Below, in pieces: positions 1 through 8,142 of a stretch of 31,910 nt of DNA. The DNA is taken from positions 1 to 31,910 of IMG/VR virus record IMGVR_UViG_3300032323_001221. One strand, written 5' to 3'. The notes under the pieces are model-generated. The model made no database searches. It had not been told where the DNA came from and saw only the letters and a program-made list of their open reading frames with translations. Each line of letters starts with the position of its first letter. Within the stretch, counting starts at the first letter, position 1. A program made the position numbers and the translations under genes. This DNA is from a virus.

Positions 1-106
1 TTGCCGTTTTTAAGCTCGCAACCTGATTTTTTAATTCAGCCGTTTTTTTAATTACGTCCTCAGATTTAAATTGAATATCTAATATTAAAGTTTGCGTTTC
101 AGCCAT
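1..106 (-). CDS. Start of the tape-measure gene (partial, duplicate of 31788-31893)
   Basis: This is the 5' end of the tape-measure protein, present only because of the terminal repeat. The ATG is at 106-104 and the protein begins MAETQTLILDIQFK. On the closed circle, the gene starting here continues at 31787 and ends at 28969. Its start lies 22 bases downstream of the end of the 659-residue structural gene at 129, so the two are adjacent in the same transcription unit. It should not be counted as a separate gene. Confidence 0.9.
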   Translation of the reverse strand, partial: MAETQTLILDIQFKSEDVIKKTAELKNQVASLKTA

Positions 107-123
107 TGTAAAAAGTTTTTAAA
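1..123. repeat. Left copy of 123-bp exact terminal repeat (circle junction)
   Basis: Bases 1-123 are identical to bases 31788-31910, checked base by base. The copy holds the first 35 codons of the tape-measure gene (minus strand, ATG at 106-104) and its short leader. Because the repeat lies within a gene that reads intact at the other end, the likeliest explanation is the overlap left when an assembler linearises a circular or circularly permuted molecule. A true short terminal repeat on virion DNA is possible but less likely in the middle of a gene. Confidence 0.95.
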
Positions 124-128
124 ATTAA

Positions 129-2108
129 TTATCCAATTCGCAAAAGCTCAACCGAAGTCGATTCGCTGGAGCTTGTAAAATCTTTTATTTCCTGAACGTA
201 ATAATACCCCGACGGATTTTCCAAATAAATAGGAATCGAAAAATCGAAGTCCTGAATGTCGAATTCAGTTAAACGAAAATCCAATTCAATTTTTAAAATG
301 TTATTTGTTATTCCTTGAATTAAACTTTGATAAAAACTTTCATATAAAAATTTCCATTCTAAATTAAAATCCAAAAAACTTTGTTCGTGAAATCCAGCAA
401 AAGGAATATTTACGCTTTGTGTTGAATTCGCTTCGTTTGGCGCGGTATAAATAACAGTTGTATTTTCATTAAATAAAAATAAAATTCGCGGTTCATCGTC
501 GAATTCAATTCTATTAATTTCAGTATTCCAAATATTAATTAAAACCGTGTTAAATGATTTTCCCAAAATTCGAGAATACAAAGTATAATTAAAATCTGAT
601 TTAATATAGCTAATTTCTTTTGGCAAACTTTGATTTAAAACATTTACCGAATAACCGTAAAGTGTATCGGGTACATATTGAAAATTCATTTTTTGCGCGT
701 AGCCAGATATTTTAAAAGTATAAACGGGATTAATAGATAAATCTATTTTACTTTGCCACTCTTTCGAAATAGGTTTATTTTCATTCAATTCGTTAATCAT
801 CATTAAACGAATTTCTTTTGTGAATTCATTAACGATCGGAATTACCCCCGCTAAATTACAAACCTCTTTAAATAATTTTCCGCATGTCCATTCGGGCAAA
901 CTTTCCTGTATATTATAAAGACGGTTGTAATGAGAAACAGGAGCGTTTACAATACTTACAACGCTTATTTTTGCGTAATCTAAAGTTAATTGAGTATTGT
1001 AATAAGTTGGCGGCGGTAATGTTGAATCTAAACGCTGGTACATTTCTAAATAAACGTAAACTTCGGGCGTTTGGGTTTCTGTTAAAAACTGATCAAAAGA
1101 AACATTTAAAACAAATGAATTATCGAAAGCTCCTACGGTTGTTTGCGTTAAAACTTGCTCTGTTAAAATAGTTGAAACGCCTCCGATAATTTGAACGCAG
1201 CGCGCCCGAAAACGTGCTTCAACTAAATTATTTGCGTCGCCGGGAAATCCTTTTGTTATATCACTTTGAAAATCGATTTTAAAAACATATTCGCCCGGAA
1301 TTAAAATAACATATTTATTCGTGGACCATACGCCCCATTTATCAGTGAAAGCTGAATTATACGGGTCTAATAATGAATCGTAAGGCGTTACGCGCGTGTA
1401 AGTATTATAAACCCCGCCTAAACTTTGGTTAGTTGTTTTAATGGCTTGTAATTGCAATTCGAATATATTTCGCCCGCCTACATTGCAATTTATTACAGGA
1501 ATTAAAAGTTTTTCAAAATCTGCATTACTCCAAAAAGAACCCGTAAAAGTATAACCGAAATAAAGCCCTATTTTATAAAATAAATACTTTGCGAAAACTA
1601 AAGGAATTAAACCCTGACATTGAACGGAATTATTCGAAACGCTTTGATTTCCTGTATTTAAAATTGAATAAATATAACCGTCCGAAAAAACATTATTTAT
1701 TGAATTTATTATTTCAGCTTTTATCCATTTATGATCTAATTCGCTAAGGTCTAATTCACGAAGATTTAATTTATTTATCGAATCGTAAAAAATAGCATTA
1801 TCGGAATTAATTAAAACTTCTAAACGTTCGCTCAAACTTTCGAAACTGAATTGCGCTGCATTCATTATTTCTATTCCGTTTGCTTGGACCGTTCCTAATT
1901 GTTTAATATATTTTTTTGTTGAATTATCATTTCCCTGAACCATTCCGATTGCAGCTAAATTATTCGCCGTTGCGGGTAAATTAAGTTTATTAGTAAAACT
2001 CGATTGCCTTTCCAGCGTTCCAATATTTGCGACGCGCTTCGTGGTCGAAATAACCGTTCCCGAATCTAAATCTAAAGGCGTTTCGCCTATTTTAATAATT
2101 TGATTCAT
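129..2108 (-). CDS. Large virion structural protein, probably tail tip or tail-associated
   Basis: This encodes 659 residues with no signal peptide or membrane segment. The composition is that of a beta-rich virion protein, with many Asn, Tyr, Ile and Phe residues. No catalytic motif is visible. It starts exactly where the 571-residue gene ends (its ATG shares base 2108 with that stop) and lies 22 bases upstream of the tape-measure gene on the closed circle. That position, between the head-tail joining genes and the tape measure, suggests a tail component such as a distal-tail or baseplate-hub protein. I recognise no named family with confidence; the role is inferred from size and neighbours. 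Confidence 0.6.
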   Translation of the reverse strand: MNQIIKIGETPLDLDSGTVISTTKRVANIGTLERQSSFTNKLNLPATANNLAAIGMVQGNDNSTKKYIKQLGTVQANGIEIMNAAQFSFESLSERLEVLINSDNAIFYDSINKLNLRELDLSELDHKWIKAEIINSINNVFSDGYIYSILNTGNQSVSNNSVQCQGLIPLVFAKYLFYKIGLYFGYTFTGSFWSNADFEKLLIPVINCNVGGRNIFELQLQAIKTTNQSLGGVYNTYTRVTPYDSLLDPYNSAFTDKWGVWSTNKYVILIPGEYVFKIDFQSDITKGFPGDANNLVEARFRARCVQIIGGVSTILTEQVLTQTTVGAFDNSFVLNVSFDQFLTETQTPEVYVYLEMYQRLDSTLPPPTYYNTQLTLDYAKISVVSIVNAPVSHYNRLYNIQESLPEWTCGKLFKEVCNLAGVIPIVNEFTKEIRLMMINELNENKPISKEWQSKIDLSINPVYTFKISGYAQKMNFQYVPDTLYGYSVNVLNQSLPKEISYIKSDFNYTLYSRILGKSFNTVLINIWNTEINRIEFDDEPRILFLFNENTTVIYTAPNEANSTQSVNIPFAGFHEQSFLDFNLEWKFLYESFYQSLIQGITNNILKIELDFRLTEFDIQDFDFSIPIYLENPSGYYYVQEIKDFTSSSESTSVELLRIG

Positions 2109-3823
2109 TACGCGAATTGATTAAAATATTTCGGTTTAACAAAAGTTAATTCGACATTAAAATAATCGTCCTTAGTTGAACGAATGTTAAATGTACCCGG
2201 TTCAACTATTACCCCTATCCATTTTGAAATTTCTTCGTTATACCAATATATTTTCGGGCTTGTTGCTAAAATCTTTAATCCTTCGGCTTCGTTCTTTGTT
2301 AGCGTGTTCGAACCAACTTGCACCGCTGGAGAAACATTTTTAAAAGTTACGTTTTCGAAATCCGAAGTTCCCGAAATATTATCAAAATAACTTTCGTAAT
2401 TATTCCCGTTTTCTACGTTTAACGCTTCGTAAATTTTACCTTCAAATAACCAAAAATCCCAACCGCCTAAAGTGTTTAACCATTTAACATAAAAAGTATT
2501 GCAGCTTTGTTCAATTGGGCGTTTAACGATTAAAGTAATCGGGGCTAAACAGTCATAAAAATAATCGTCTATTAAACGCCCAAAACGAATCGTAACTTTT
2601 TTTCCGTAGGTTGCAATTCCAGCTAAATGAACCGATAACGCTTCGGGGATATTTATTCGAGCTAAATTAATAAAATCAGTAAAAATAAACGGGTCGGTTG
2701 TATAGGTATCTAAATTTCCGTTCGTAACTTGAATAGTATAACGAATGAAATAATCTTCGAAATCTGTTAAAGTTGAATTACCTAAAAAAGAAAGTGAAAA
2801 TTCAAAGCCCGGAAAAAATACAGGTTTTTCAAATTGTGTAATCCATTGCGGCATAAATTCAGGGTAAAAAAACGTCCCTTCGGTATTCGCAAAATATTTA
2901 TTATAATATCCGTTGTTCGGGTCCCCAATTTGAAACGCGCCCGCAATTGCATATTTAACGTCCTCAGTATCGTAATAAGTTATAAAACTTTCTGAGCTTC
3001 CAATCCAATTATCCTTAGTTGCAAAATAAAACGGCGTGTATAAATTTGTTTCTTCGGTTCGAACCGCGTTTGGATTGATTAAATTTTCAGTATAATTTAA
3101 ATTAATTAAACTACGCAAAGCCCCCGAAATTTCGGCGCGAATAAATCCGTTTTTATCGGGTGTAAAACGTAAATCTCTATTTATTGGAACTAAAGCGTTA
3201 TTCGTTATTCTTAGCGTAACATAAAAGTTAATTCGATTCGGAAAATTAATTATAGCTAAAAAAAACGGGTTAAACATGGACCACGTTTTATTGAAAGTTA
3301 CTTCGGTTCCTGTAATATTTAAAATCTCGAAATTTTGCGCTAATCCTGATTCCGAAATTAATTGTATTGTTTCACCCACTACAAATTCATCGATTTGCGC
3401 GCCGCCGTCAATAGCTACATAGGTTCCGTTCCAATCACTTTGAAAACTATTATCTTTAAAATCCTGTCTTTGCATTTCAATTACAACGGGATTAAATGCA
3501 GCTACTACATTAACATCGAAATTAATACTTCCAGCCGTTGGGGGTAAAACTATATCACTCGAAAATGTATCGGGTAAAAAAACGCTAAACGGGATTGAAT
3601 CGATAGTAATGTTAAACCCTGTTTTGTCAATAACAAAACCCGTTAAAACGGTTGAAGGTGTATAAGTTAAAATTATTTTATCCCCTATCTTTAAAGCCGC
3701 TGGATTCGCAAAACTGAATTGATAAAAAGCGGGGTTAAATGCGCTTTGCTCAAAATTAACATTATCCCGAATTCCCTTTTGTTCAAGTACCGAATTAATA
3801 TTAGTTATAATTTCAGTTGCCAT
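2108..3823 (-). CDS. Large virion structural protein of unknown role
   Basis: This encodes 571 residues rich in aromatic and beta-branched residues, with no transmembrane segment and no recognisable enzyme motif. It overlaps the upstream gp10-like gene by 11 bases and the downstream structural gene by one base, so translation of the three is probably coupled. Its length, composition and place in a run of tail genes suggest a tail or tail-tip structural component. The N-terminus has short Gly/Pro-bounded beta segments (for example PTAGSINFDVNV near residue 94). A more exact role is not visible. Confidence 0.6.
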   Translation of the reverse strand: MATEIITNINSVLEQKGIRDNVNFEQSAFNPAFYQFSFANPAALKIGDKIILTYTPSTVLTGFVIDKTGFNITIDSIPFSVFLPDTFSSDIVLPPTAGSINFDVNVVAAFNPVVIEMQRQDFKDNSFQSDWNGTYVAIDGGAQIDEFVVGETIQLISESGLAQNFEILNITGTEVTFNKTWSMFNPFFLAIINFPNRINFYVTLRITNNALVPINRDLRFTPDKNGFIRAEISGALRSLINLNYTENLINPNAVRTEETNLYTPFYFATKDNWIGSSESFITYYDTEDVKYAIAGAFQIGDPNNGYYNKYFANTEGTFFYPEFMPQWITQFEKPVFFPGFEFSLSFLGNSTLTDFEDYFIRYTIQVTNGNLDTYTTDPFIFTDFINLARINIPEALSVHLAGIATYGKKVTIRFGRLIDDYFYDCLAPITLIVKRPIEQSCNTFYVKWLNTLGGWDFWLFEGKIYEALNVENGNNYESYFDNISGTSDFENVTFKNVSPAVQVGSNTLTKNEAEGLKILATSPKIYWYNEEISKWIGVIVEPGTFNIRSTKDDYFNVELTFVKPKYFNQFA

Positions 3824-4301
3824 ATATTTCAGTTTTTGCGCTCTTTACGAAATCCAAAATTAATCTTTTACTTAATTGATTTATTCGCCCGTCATTGATA
3901 ACTGAATTTATTATTCCTGTGGGCTTATTCATTCCCCGAAAGTTTTTCCCTGATCTATGCAATAAATCCCCTTCCCTATGGATTTTTCGCGCAATTAAAA
4001 AAGCTAAAGTATTTTTTGAAATATTGTCGCGTGGAATTATCCCCTTATCATTTATCCATTTTAAAATAATTCCTTTTAAACTTCCATTACCGCCGCCCGT
4101 GGTTTTTTTTCGCCCGTATTCAAGCCCGTAAATAAAAGCGCGTCCGAAAAGTTTATACGAACCTAAACTAATAACCGAATTCAAACTATCTTTTGTTTTT
4201 CCGCTGGCAGTCGTTCCCGCCGCGTCTAAACTTTTACGCAAATCGGAAATTAATTTTTTATCGAAATCCTCAATAGTTTTTTTATCCAGCGACAAACTCA
4301 T
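3813..4301 (-). CDS. Putative HK97 gp10-like head-tail joining / tail-completion protein
   Basis: This encodes 162 basic residues. The pattern is an N-terminal helix, a central SGKTKDSLNSV and YGLEYGRKKT segment, then IILKWINDKGI and LAFLIARKIHREG. The same order of motifs (short beta hairpin, an 'xGR' loop, a KWI-x-KGI helix, and an 'AxxIARKIxxxG' helix) is seen in gp10-like neck proteins of siphophages. The start ATG follows the stop of the IPT gene by one base, and the end overlaps the next gene by 11 bases. The family call is by eye and not certain; an uncharacterised tail-completion protein is the alternative. Confidence 0.45.
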   Translation of the reverse strand: MSLSLDKKTIEDFDKKLISDLRKSLDAAGTTASGKTKDSLNSVISLGSYKLFGRAFIYGLEYGRKKTTGGGNGSLKGIILKWINDKGIIPRDNISKNTLAFLIARKIHREGDLLHRSGKNFRGMNKPTGIINSVINDGRINQLSKRLILDFVKSAKTEIYGN

Positions 4302-4302
4302 T

Positions 4303-5037
4303 TTAATCGAGTAAAATAGTTAAACAATTTTCTTTTGTGTATTTTATCCCGTCTGCATTTGTAATTGTTAAAGAGCGCGTCCCCGTTAAAGCTGCAATAT
4401 TTACAGTAATGTTTAAAACCGCTTCGCCGTTCGAAATATATTCAACGCTATTAATCGTAATTAATTCGCCGTTAAATTCCCAAATCGTTAAAGGGTCGTT
4501 TATGAAATTAGTTCCATAAACCGTAATATCCAGCGTTTGCCCCTGATAAATCGAAGTTGGACTAATTGAACTAATAACAGGGTTCGAATAATAAAACGGC
4601 GGTTGTGGACAAATTCCGTCCTCTTGTTTTAATTTAACTTGAAATTGCAAAACAACGCCCGTTAAATTTTGATCTAAGAAATTAAAAACATCGTTTAACG
4701 CAACTTCGCCCACCTCGAAAACTTCGGGATGCGAAATTAAATTAGTTACGAATTGATTTGCAACGTAACGTTTTGATTCTATTATTTCATTGTGTTGCTC
4801 CTGAGTAAATTCGGGTTGCGACTTATCGCAAAATAAAATAATAGGCGAATACTGTTCTTTAATTTGAGCAAACTTTGAATCCCGAATAAATTTAAAATCT
4901 ATTGGCTGGTCCATAAATACGCAAGGCAAAGAAACTTTGTCAGCTTGTACGTTTTGAAGCCATTTAGGACCTGAATAAAACAAGCCCGCGCCCATTATCG
5001 GATTCGAACAACTTTTTAAAATTTCAACTATTCTCAT
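4303..5037 (-). CDS. Tail-terminator-like protein with C-terminal IPT/TIG domain
   Basis: This encodes 244 residues in two parts. Residues 1-148 form a compact alpha/beta region with KWLQN near 25 and IILFCDKSQPEFT near 66. Residues 153-244 have the clear signature of an IPT/TIG immunoglobulin-like domain: ISSISPTSIYQGQTLDITV, then YGTNF and a final SLTITNADGI strand. The N-terminal part resembles small terminator or completion proteins of Bacteroidota siphophages in size and position, but this is inference. The start lies 4 bases after the stop of the frameshifted chaperone product, which fills the gap upstream. The Ig-like domain would be displayed on the particle, perhaps to bind surface glycans. 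Confidence 0.55.
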   Translation of the reverse strand: MRIVEILKSCSNPIMGAGLFYSGPKWLQNVQADKVSLPCVFMDQPIDFKFIRDSKFAQIKEQYSPIILFCDKSQPEFTQEQHNEIIESKRYVANQFVTNLISHPEVFEVGEVALNDVFNFLDQNLTGVVLQFQVKLKQEDGICPQPPFYYSNPVISSISPTSIYQGQTLDITVYGTNFINDPLTIWEFNGELITINSVEYISNGEAVLNITVNIAALTGTRSLTITNADGIKYTKENCLTILLD

Positions 5038-5041
5038 TTGT

Positions 5042-5847
5042 TTATTTTTTGTGTTTTCGTTCGTGTTCTTGCATTATTAATTTTTCGTACCGCTGGTTAA
5101 ATTTCCGAAGCTCTGAGCGCATTTTAAAAGTTAAATTAACCTCATACATTGACAAATCTAAAACCGCGCTAAATTTCAACGGGTCGCCCTCTGAAAGCGA
5201 ATAAATCGTGCCGAATTTACCAAACTTTTCCAGCTCTTTAATTCCAGCGCGGGTTTCGAGTTCGGAATAGCTTTCATCTGCTCCCTTTGCTTTTGTAGAG
5301 AAATCTGCAATTTGTTCAAAAAAAAAGCGGAAACAGGATAGGCAATATAAACAGGCATTTTCATTACTTCATTATTTGCAATGTTTTCAATATCCTTTCG
5401 GGCTTCTATTTCGCGGTCCTTGAATTTTCCTTTATAAATCATTGCAGCAAGCATTAAAGGGATTTTTTCGCAAAAGTTTGTTTTCTCGTTCGAAATTGTT
5501 TTTTCGAATATCTCCATACAACCGTAATTCATTAAACCCGGATCGATTGACGTTTTATAAACGTTTTCCCCACACTTAAATTCTTTCGGGCATTGCCATT
5601 CGTCCTTATCTAATTTCGTTTCTAAAATAAAGTTATAAGCGGGCGCGGCTATTTTGGTAATCGCTTCAAAAGAATAATCCAACAATTCGGATTTTTCGAG
5701 CGTTGAAACAATGGATGCAAGGGTTACTAAATCTTTTTCGTCCCCGTTCGCCCATTGCAGCAAATCGATTGTTTGCCCTACGGTTAAATCTTCCCACGAT
5801 CCCGCAATTAAAATTATTTTTCCGTTAATTTCAAAAGGTAAATTCAT
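5042..5847 (-). CDS. Tail assembly chaperone, -1 frameshifted (G-T type) long form
   Basis: A -1 slip at the T9 run (5326-5318) leaves the short frame at codon 176 and enters an open frame that runs to a TAA at 5044-5042, giving about 268 residues. The extension includes GIKELEKFGKFGTIYS and LSEGDPLKFSAVLDL, which match the look of T-domains of chaperones (a KxGxxxTI motif followed by GDPLK and a helix). The extension fills the otherwise empty 139 bases before the next gene, leaving 4 bases between stop and ATG. Seen directly: the slippery run and the open frame. Inferred: that ribosomes use it. A G:GT ratio is typical of this system. Confidence 0.7.
5176..5847 (-). CDS. Tail assembly chaperone, short (unshifted) form
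   Basis: This encodes 223 residues starting MNLPFEINGKI with the phrase LTVGQTIDLLQWANGDEKD near residue 21, as in tail assembly chaperones (lambda gpG type). The helical middle ends in MPVYIAYPVSAFFLNKLQ at about 161-178, where a run of nine T's sits in the coding strand. In lambda-like phages this protein binds the tape measure before the tube forms and is not part of the virion. Unusually, four further genes separate it from the tape measure. The overlapping longer form is listed separately. Confidence 0.65.
   Translation of the reverse strand: MNLPFEINGKIILIAGSWEDLTVGQTIDLLQWANGDEKDLVTLASIVSTLEKSELLDYSFEAITKIAAPAYNFILETKLDKDEWQCPKEFKCGENVYKTSIDPGLMNYGCMEIFEKTISNEKTNFCEKIPLMLAAMIYKGKFKDREIEARKDIENIANNEVMKMPVYIAYPVSAFFLNKLQISLQKQREQMKAIPNSKPALELKSWKSLVNSARFIRFQRATR
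5318..5326 (-). promoter_or_regulatory. Ribosomal -1 frameshift site (T9 slippery run)
   Basis: The coding strand reads GC-TTTTTTTTT-GAAC. In the zero frame the codons are GCT TTT TTT TTG, which contain the heptamers T-TTT-TTT and T-TTT-TTG. After a one-base backward slip, the codons become TTT TTT TTT GAA and open the extension of the tail chaperone. An obvious strong stimulatory hairpin was not found by eye just downstream. Confidence 0.65.
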
Positions 5848-5856
5848 AAATATTTA

Positions 5857-7083
5857 TTATCGTTTTCCGGGTGTTGTTATAATTGATTCTTTTGTTTTTT
5901 TTCCAAGCAAACCAACAACCCCGTAGCGTATCGCATCTAAAGCGTGGTTAAATCGGTCTACGGGTTTATTTATTGTTTTGCCTTGCTTATCTGTTTGCCA
6001 AATGTAATTCTTTATTTCTTTTTGAATGTTCGGGCTTCGAACTAAATAAACGGGGTATTGTTTTATTTTTTGAATTCCCTGAATAATACTATCGGGACCT
6101 TTTACCGTGCTTTGAATATTAAACCCGCTGGTTAAAATTTCTTTTATTGATTTCGGTTCGGCTGAATCTGCAAAAATTGTATCGTTTCTTTTTATACCCG
6201 CTTCGCTCATTCTTTTGCAAATTTCGGGGTTTGTTAGTCCGTAATCGTAAATAAGTTCCTGAATGTAAATTGCACCCTCTGAAAGTCGAATGTGAACAAG
6301 CGCGCTCGGATCATTCGTAAAACCGAAGTCAAGCCCGTAACATTCCATTTTAAAGTTTTCGGGCATAACGTCTACCGATTGCCAATTTTCGAAAACCTTT
6401 CCACGTTTGCCGCCGCCCCAAAAACCGAAAACATCGGACCGCGCCGCTTCGGGATCGTCTTTAATCATTCGTTCCAAAACGCGAATGTAATCGGGGTGCA
6501 AGTTTTTAAAATTATCTTTGTAGGTTGCATGAATTAACAAAGTATCTTCGGGTCTAACCTTATCGTGAAATTCGGCTTTTAAAAAACAATCTTCATTATC
6601 GGTGTTGTAAGTGAAAATTATTTCAAGTTCCGCCCCTTTTACCGAACGCAAAGATTTATCCAGCTTGTCGAAATCGTCCTTATTTACCTCATCCGCTTCT
6701 TCAATCCAAACGAAAGTTGCTTCGGTAATTGATTTCATTTTAGCCGTTGAATTTCCTGAAGCCGCCCTAAACCCTTTTGCGAAAATTCTATTTCCTGTTT
6801 TCAAATGAGTAATTTGCATTGTATTTTCGAGAATGTGAAAATCGCTTTGAAGTTCTTTTTCTTCGATTATATCAATTATCTGTTGAAAGCTCGATCCGCG
6901 AATATCTGCAAAATGCTGGCGGGCTAAAATACCGCGAAAATATTCGGGGCTGTATAACTTAGTTATGGCGTATTGCGCGACCTCGAACGACCTTCCAGCC
7001 CCACGACCGCCGAATAAGTGCTTATATCGTTTCTTTTGGCGGTATAAATCAATATACGCCGAATTAACTTGCAGGGCTTTCAT
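5857..7083 (-). CDS. terL: Terminase large subunit
   Basis: This encodes 408 residues, the ATP-driven motor and nuclease that packages DNA into proheads. Visible motifs are a Walker A-like GGRGAGRS at 25-32, a Walker B FVWIEEADE at 124-132, and nuclease-domain acidic residues in GLDFG (D252), FADSAEP (D306) and NHALDAIRYG (D383). This layout fits the PBSX/SPP1-like Terminase_3 group, whose members usually package by headfuls, in keeping with the circular map. The start overlaps the small-subunit gene by 20 bases. No intein or frameshift is seen. Confidence 0.95.
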   Translation of the reverse strand: MKALQVNSAYIDLYRQKKRYKHLFGGRGAGRSFEVAQYAITKLYSPEYFRGILARQHFADIRGSSFQQIIDIIEEKELQSDFHILENTMQITHLKTGNRIFAKGFRAASGNSTAKMKSITEATFVWIEEADEVNKDDFDKLDKSLRSVKGAELEIIFTYNTDNEDCFLKAEFHDKVRPEDTLLIHATYKDNFKNLHPDYIRVLERMIKDDPEAARSDVFGFWGGGKRGKVFENWQSVDVMPENFKMECYGLDFGFTNDPSALVHIRLSEGAIYIQELIYDYGLTNPEICKRMSEAGIKRNDTIFADSAEPKSIKEILTSGFNIQSTVKGPDSIIQGIQKIKQYPVYLVRSPNIQKEIKNYIWQTDKQGKTINKPVDRFNHALDAIRYGVVGLLGKKTKESIITTPGKR

Positions 7084-7408
7084 TCATGTTTTGAAATATA
7101 ACGCGTAATGGTTCCCCGTCTTTTCCGGTGTGTTCAACTTTTTGATCTACTTTGCCGTGTCCCGAATCCATTAATTCTTTAAACGCTGGCGTGTCCCCCT
7201 CTAAAGATTTTTCAATTTGCTTTAAAACCATTTCGTCTTGAATCTCCATTTTTTCTTTTTTGCCTGTTAGCGGGTTCGTAGTTTCGCGCATAACTTCCAA
7301 CCATTGCCGAACTATTGTAGCGCGGTTTCTGCTTCCTTTCGGGCGTCCGTTGGGATTACCTGATTCGCCTTTTTCCCAACTTGGTTTTAAATTTTCTGAA
7401 TTTGGCAT
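7064..7408 (-). CDS. terS: Terminase small subunit
   Basis: This encodes 114 residues from the ATG at 7408. An in-frame ATG at 7462 would add 18 residues, but it lies within the -7 promoter element at 7460-7467, and the sequence MPNSENLKPSWEKGESGNP looks like the natural N-terminus. The ESGNPNGRPKGSRNR segment is the usual basic start of phage DUF5681-type small terminase proteins. The rest is helical, with an LEGDTPAFKELMDSGHGK segment. The end overlaps terL by 20 bases. This protein would recognise the packaging site and feed DNA to the large subunit. Confidence 0.8.
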   Translation of the reverse strand: MPNSENLKPSWEKGESGNPNGRPKGSRNRATIVRQWLEVMRETTNPLTGKKEKMEIQDEMVLKQIEKSLEGDTPAFKELMDSGHGKVDQKVEHTGKDGEPLRVIFQNMNESPAS

Positions 7409-7459
7409 ATTCGGTGTTTTTTCGGTGTAAACGAAAAAAAATAATATTGGTTTACAAAA

Positions 7460-7467
7460 CAAAGTTA
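7460..7467 (-). promoter_or_regulatory. Putative promoter (-7 box TAACTTTG) for terminase genes
   Basis: The minus strand reads TAACTTTG, matching the Bacteroidota -7 consensus TAnnTTTG. It sits just after the terminator at 7471-7505 and about 52 bases before the small-terminase ATG at 7408, so it would restart transcription for the packaging and tail genes. No good TTTG -33 box was found at the expected distance. Confidence 0.45.
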
Positions 7468-7470
7468 AAT

Positions 7471-7505
7471 AAAAAAAGCCGAACGAATTAACGCCCGGCT
7501 TTTCG
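7471..7505 (-). terminator. Rho-independent terminator after the replication module
   Basis: On the minus strand a stem AAGCCG...CGGCTT (arms at 7501-7496 and 7481-7476) closes a loop of 14 bases and is followed by a run of T. It separates the replication genes from the terminase genes. Confidence 0.75.
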
Positions 7506-7543
7506 AAACTAAGTGTAACCCCTTACACGCTCATTCAAAACCT
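7471..7543 (-). ncRNA. Candidate small RNA with GGGG-loop hairpin
   Basis: Between two genes the minus strand carries a -7-like box TATCTTTG (7556-7549), then a perfect hairpin GTGTAA-GGGG-TTACAC (7528-7513), then the terminator at 7471-7505. A transcript from this box would be about 70 nt with no useful reading frame. The loop shows UAAGGGGUU, the exact complement of AACCCCUUA before the gene at 17324, and shares 6-7 bases of complement with six other early leaders. No convincing -33 element is seen, so it may instead be the 3' end of the upstream mRNA. Confidence 0.35.
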
Positions 7544-7558
7544 CGAAACAAAGATAAT

Positions 7559-7891
7559 TTAATTTTCGATTGCAGCGCGAATTAAATAATTTTCTTCAGG
7601 AAATATTTCTATTTCGACCTCGCAATAATCAAAGTTAATTAATTCGCCTTCAGGGTTTCCGTTGCAAAAAAAATAATTTATTTCAATATGCAAGCGGTCG
7701 GATATTTTTTTAAATTCCTGATCCGAGTTAAATAAATAATCAATTCCGAGTTTATTAAATGCAAGGGCTTTTATCCCTATATCTATTTTGTCCTCGTCGA
7801 ATAAATCAATAAGTGAACAGTTCCATTTTTCGAGCTGCTGGATAAGTTCGATTTTAGTAAACGTTAATTTTTGTTTTGAATAACCTCTCAT
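7559..7891 (-). CDS. Small acidic protein of unknown function
   Basis: This encodes 110 residues with alternating helix and strand segments (KIELIQQLEKWNCSLIDLFD near 13; YCEVEIEIFPEENYLIRAA near the end). There is no membrane segment and no recognised motif. The start overlaps the end of the preceding 78-residue gene by 4 bases, so translation is probably coupled. It is the last gene of the replication transcription unit before the terminator at 7471-7505. I do not recognise a family. Confidence 0.6.
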   Translation of the reverse strand: MRGYSKQKLTFTKIELIQQLEKWNCSLIDLFDEDKIDIGIKALAFNKLGIDYLFNSDQEFKKISDRLHIEINYFFCNGNPEGELINFDYCEVEIEIFPEENYLIRAAIEN

Positions 7892-8124
7892 TTTTCAAAA
7901 GTTTTATCAAAATAATTCTCTGCTTCGTCCCAAAGTTTAAGGGCTTTTGTCATTTCAACTTTGCCGCGCTTTTGCAAATAGGCATTTACAATTTCTTTTT
8001 TTTCAGTTTCTAAATAACTTTCAATTATTTCTAAAACTTCGGGATAATCTTTATTTAAACCTTTATGAGATTTCAAAATAAAAAGAATCGAATTAAGCGG
8101 GGTTTTGGTTTTTAAAATACTCAT
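7888..8124 (-). CDS. Small helical protein of unknown function
   Basis: This encodes 78 mostly helical residues, rich in Lys and Glu (VLEIIESYLETEKKEIVNAY in the middle). There is no membrane segment, no cysteine pair and no HTH that I can call. It overlaps the next gene by 4 bases and follows the 143-residue gene by 18 bases. It may be a small accessory or host-takeover protein of the replication module, but that is only context. Confidence 0.55.
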   Translation of the reverse strand: MSILKTKTPLNSILFILKSHKGLNKDYPEVLEIIESYLETEKKEIVNAYLQKRGKVEMTKALKLWDEAENYFDKTFEK

Positions 8125-8142
8125 AGTTTAAAAATTTGCGGG

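Noticed and set aside
1-123. True direct terminal repeats of virion DNA
   Set aside because: The repeat is short and cuts through the tape-measure gene; an assembly overlap of a circular map explains it more simply, though it cannot be excluded without reads.
7409-7462. 18-residue extension of the small terminase subunit
   Set aside because: Its ATG lies in the -7 box of the putative promoter, so it would not be on the transcript.
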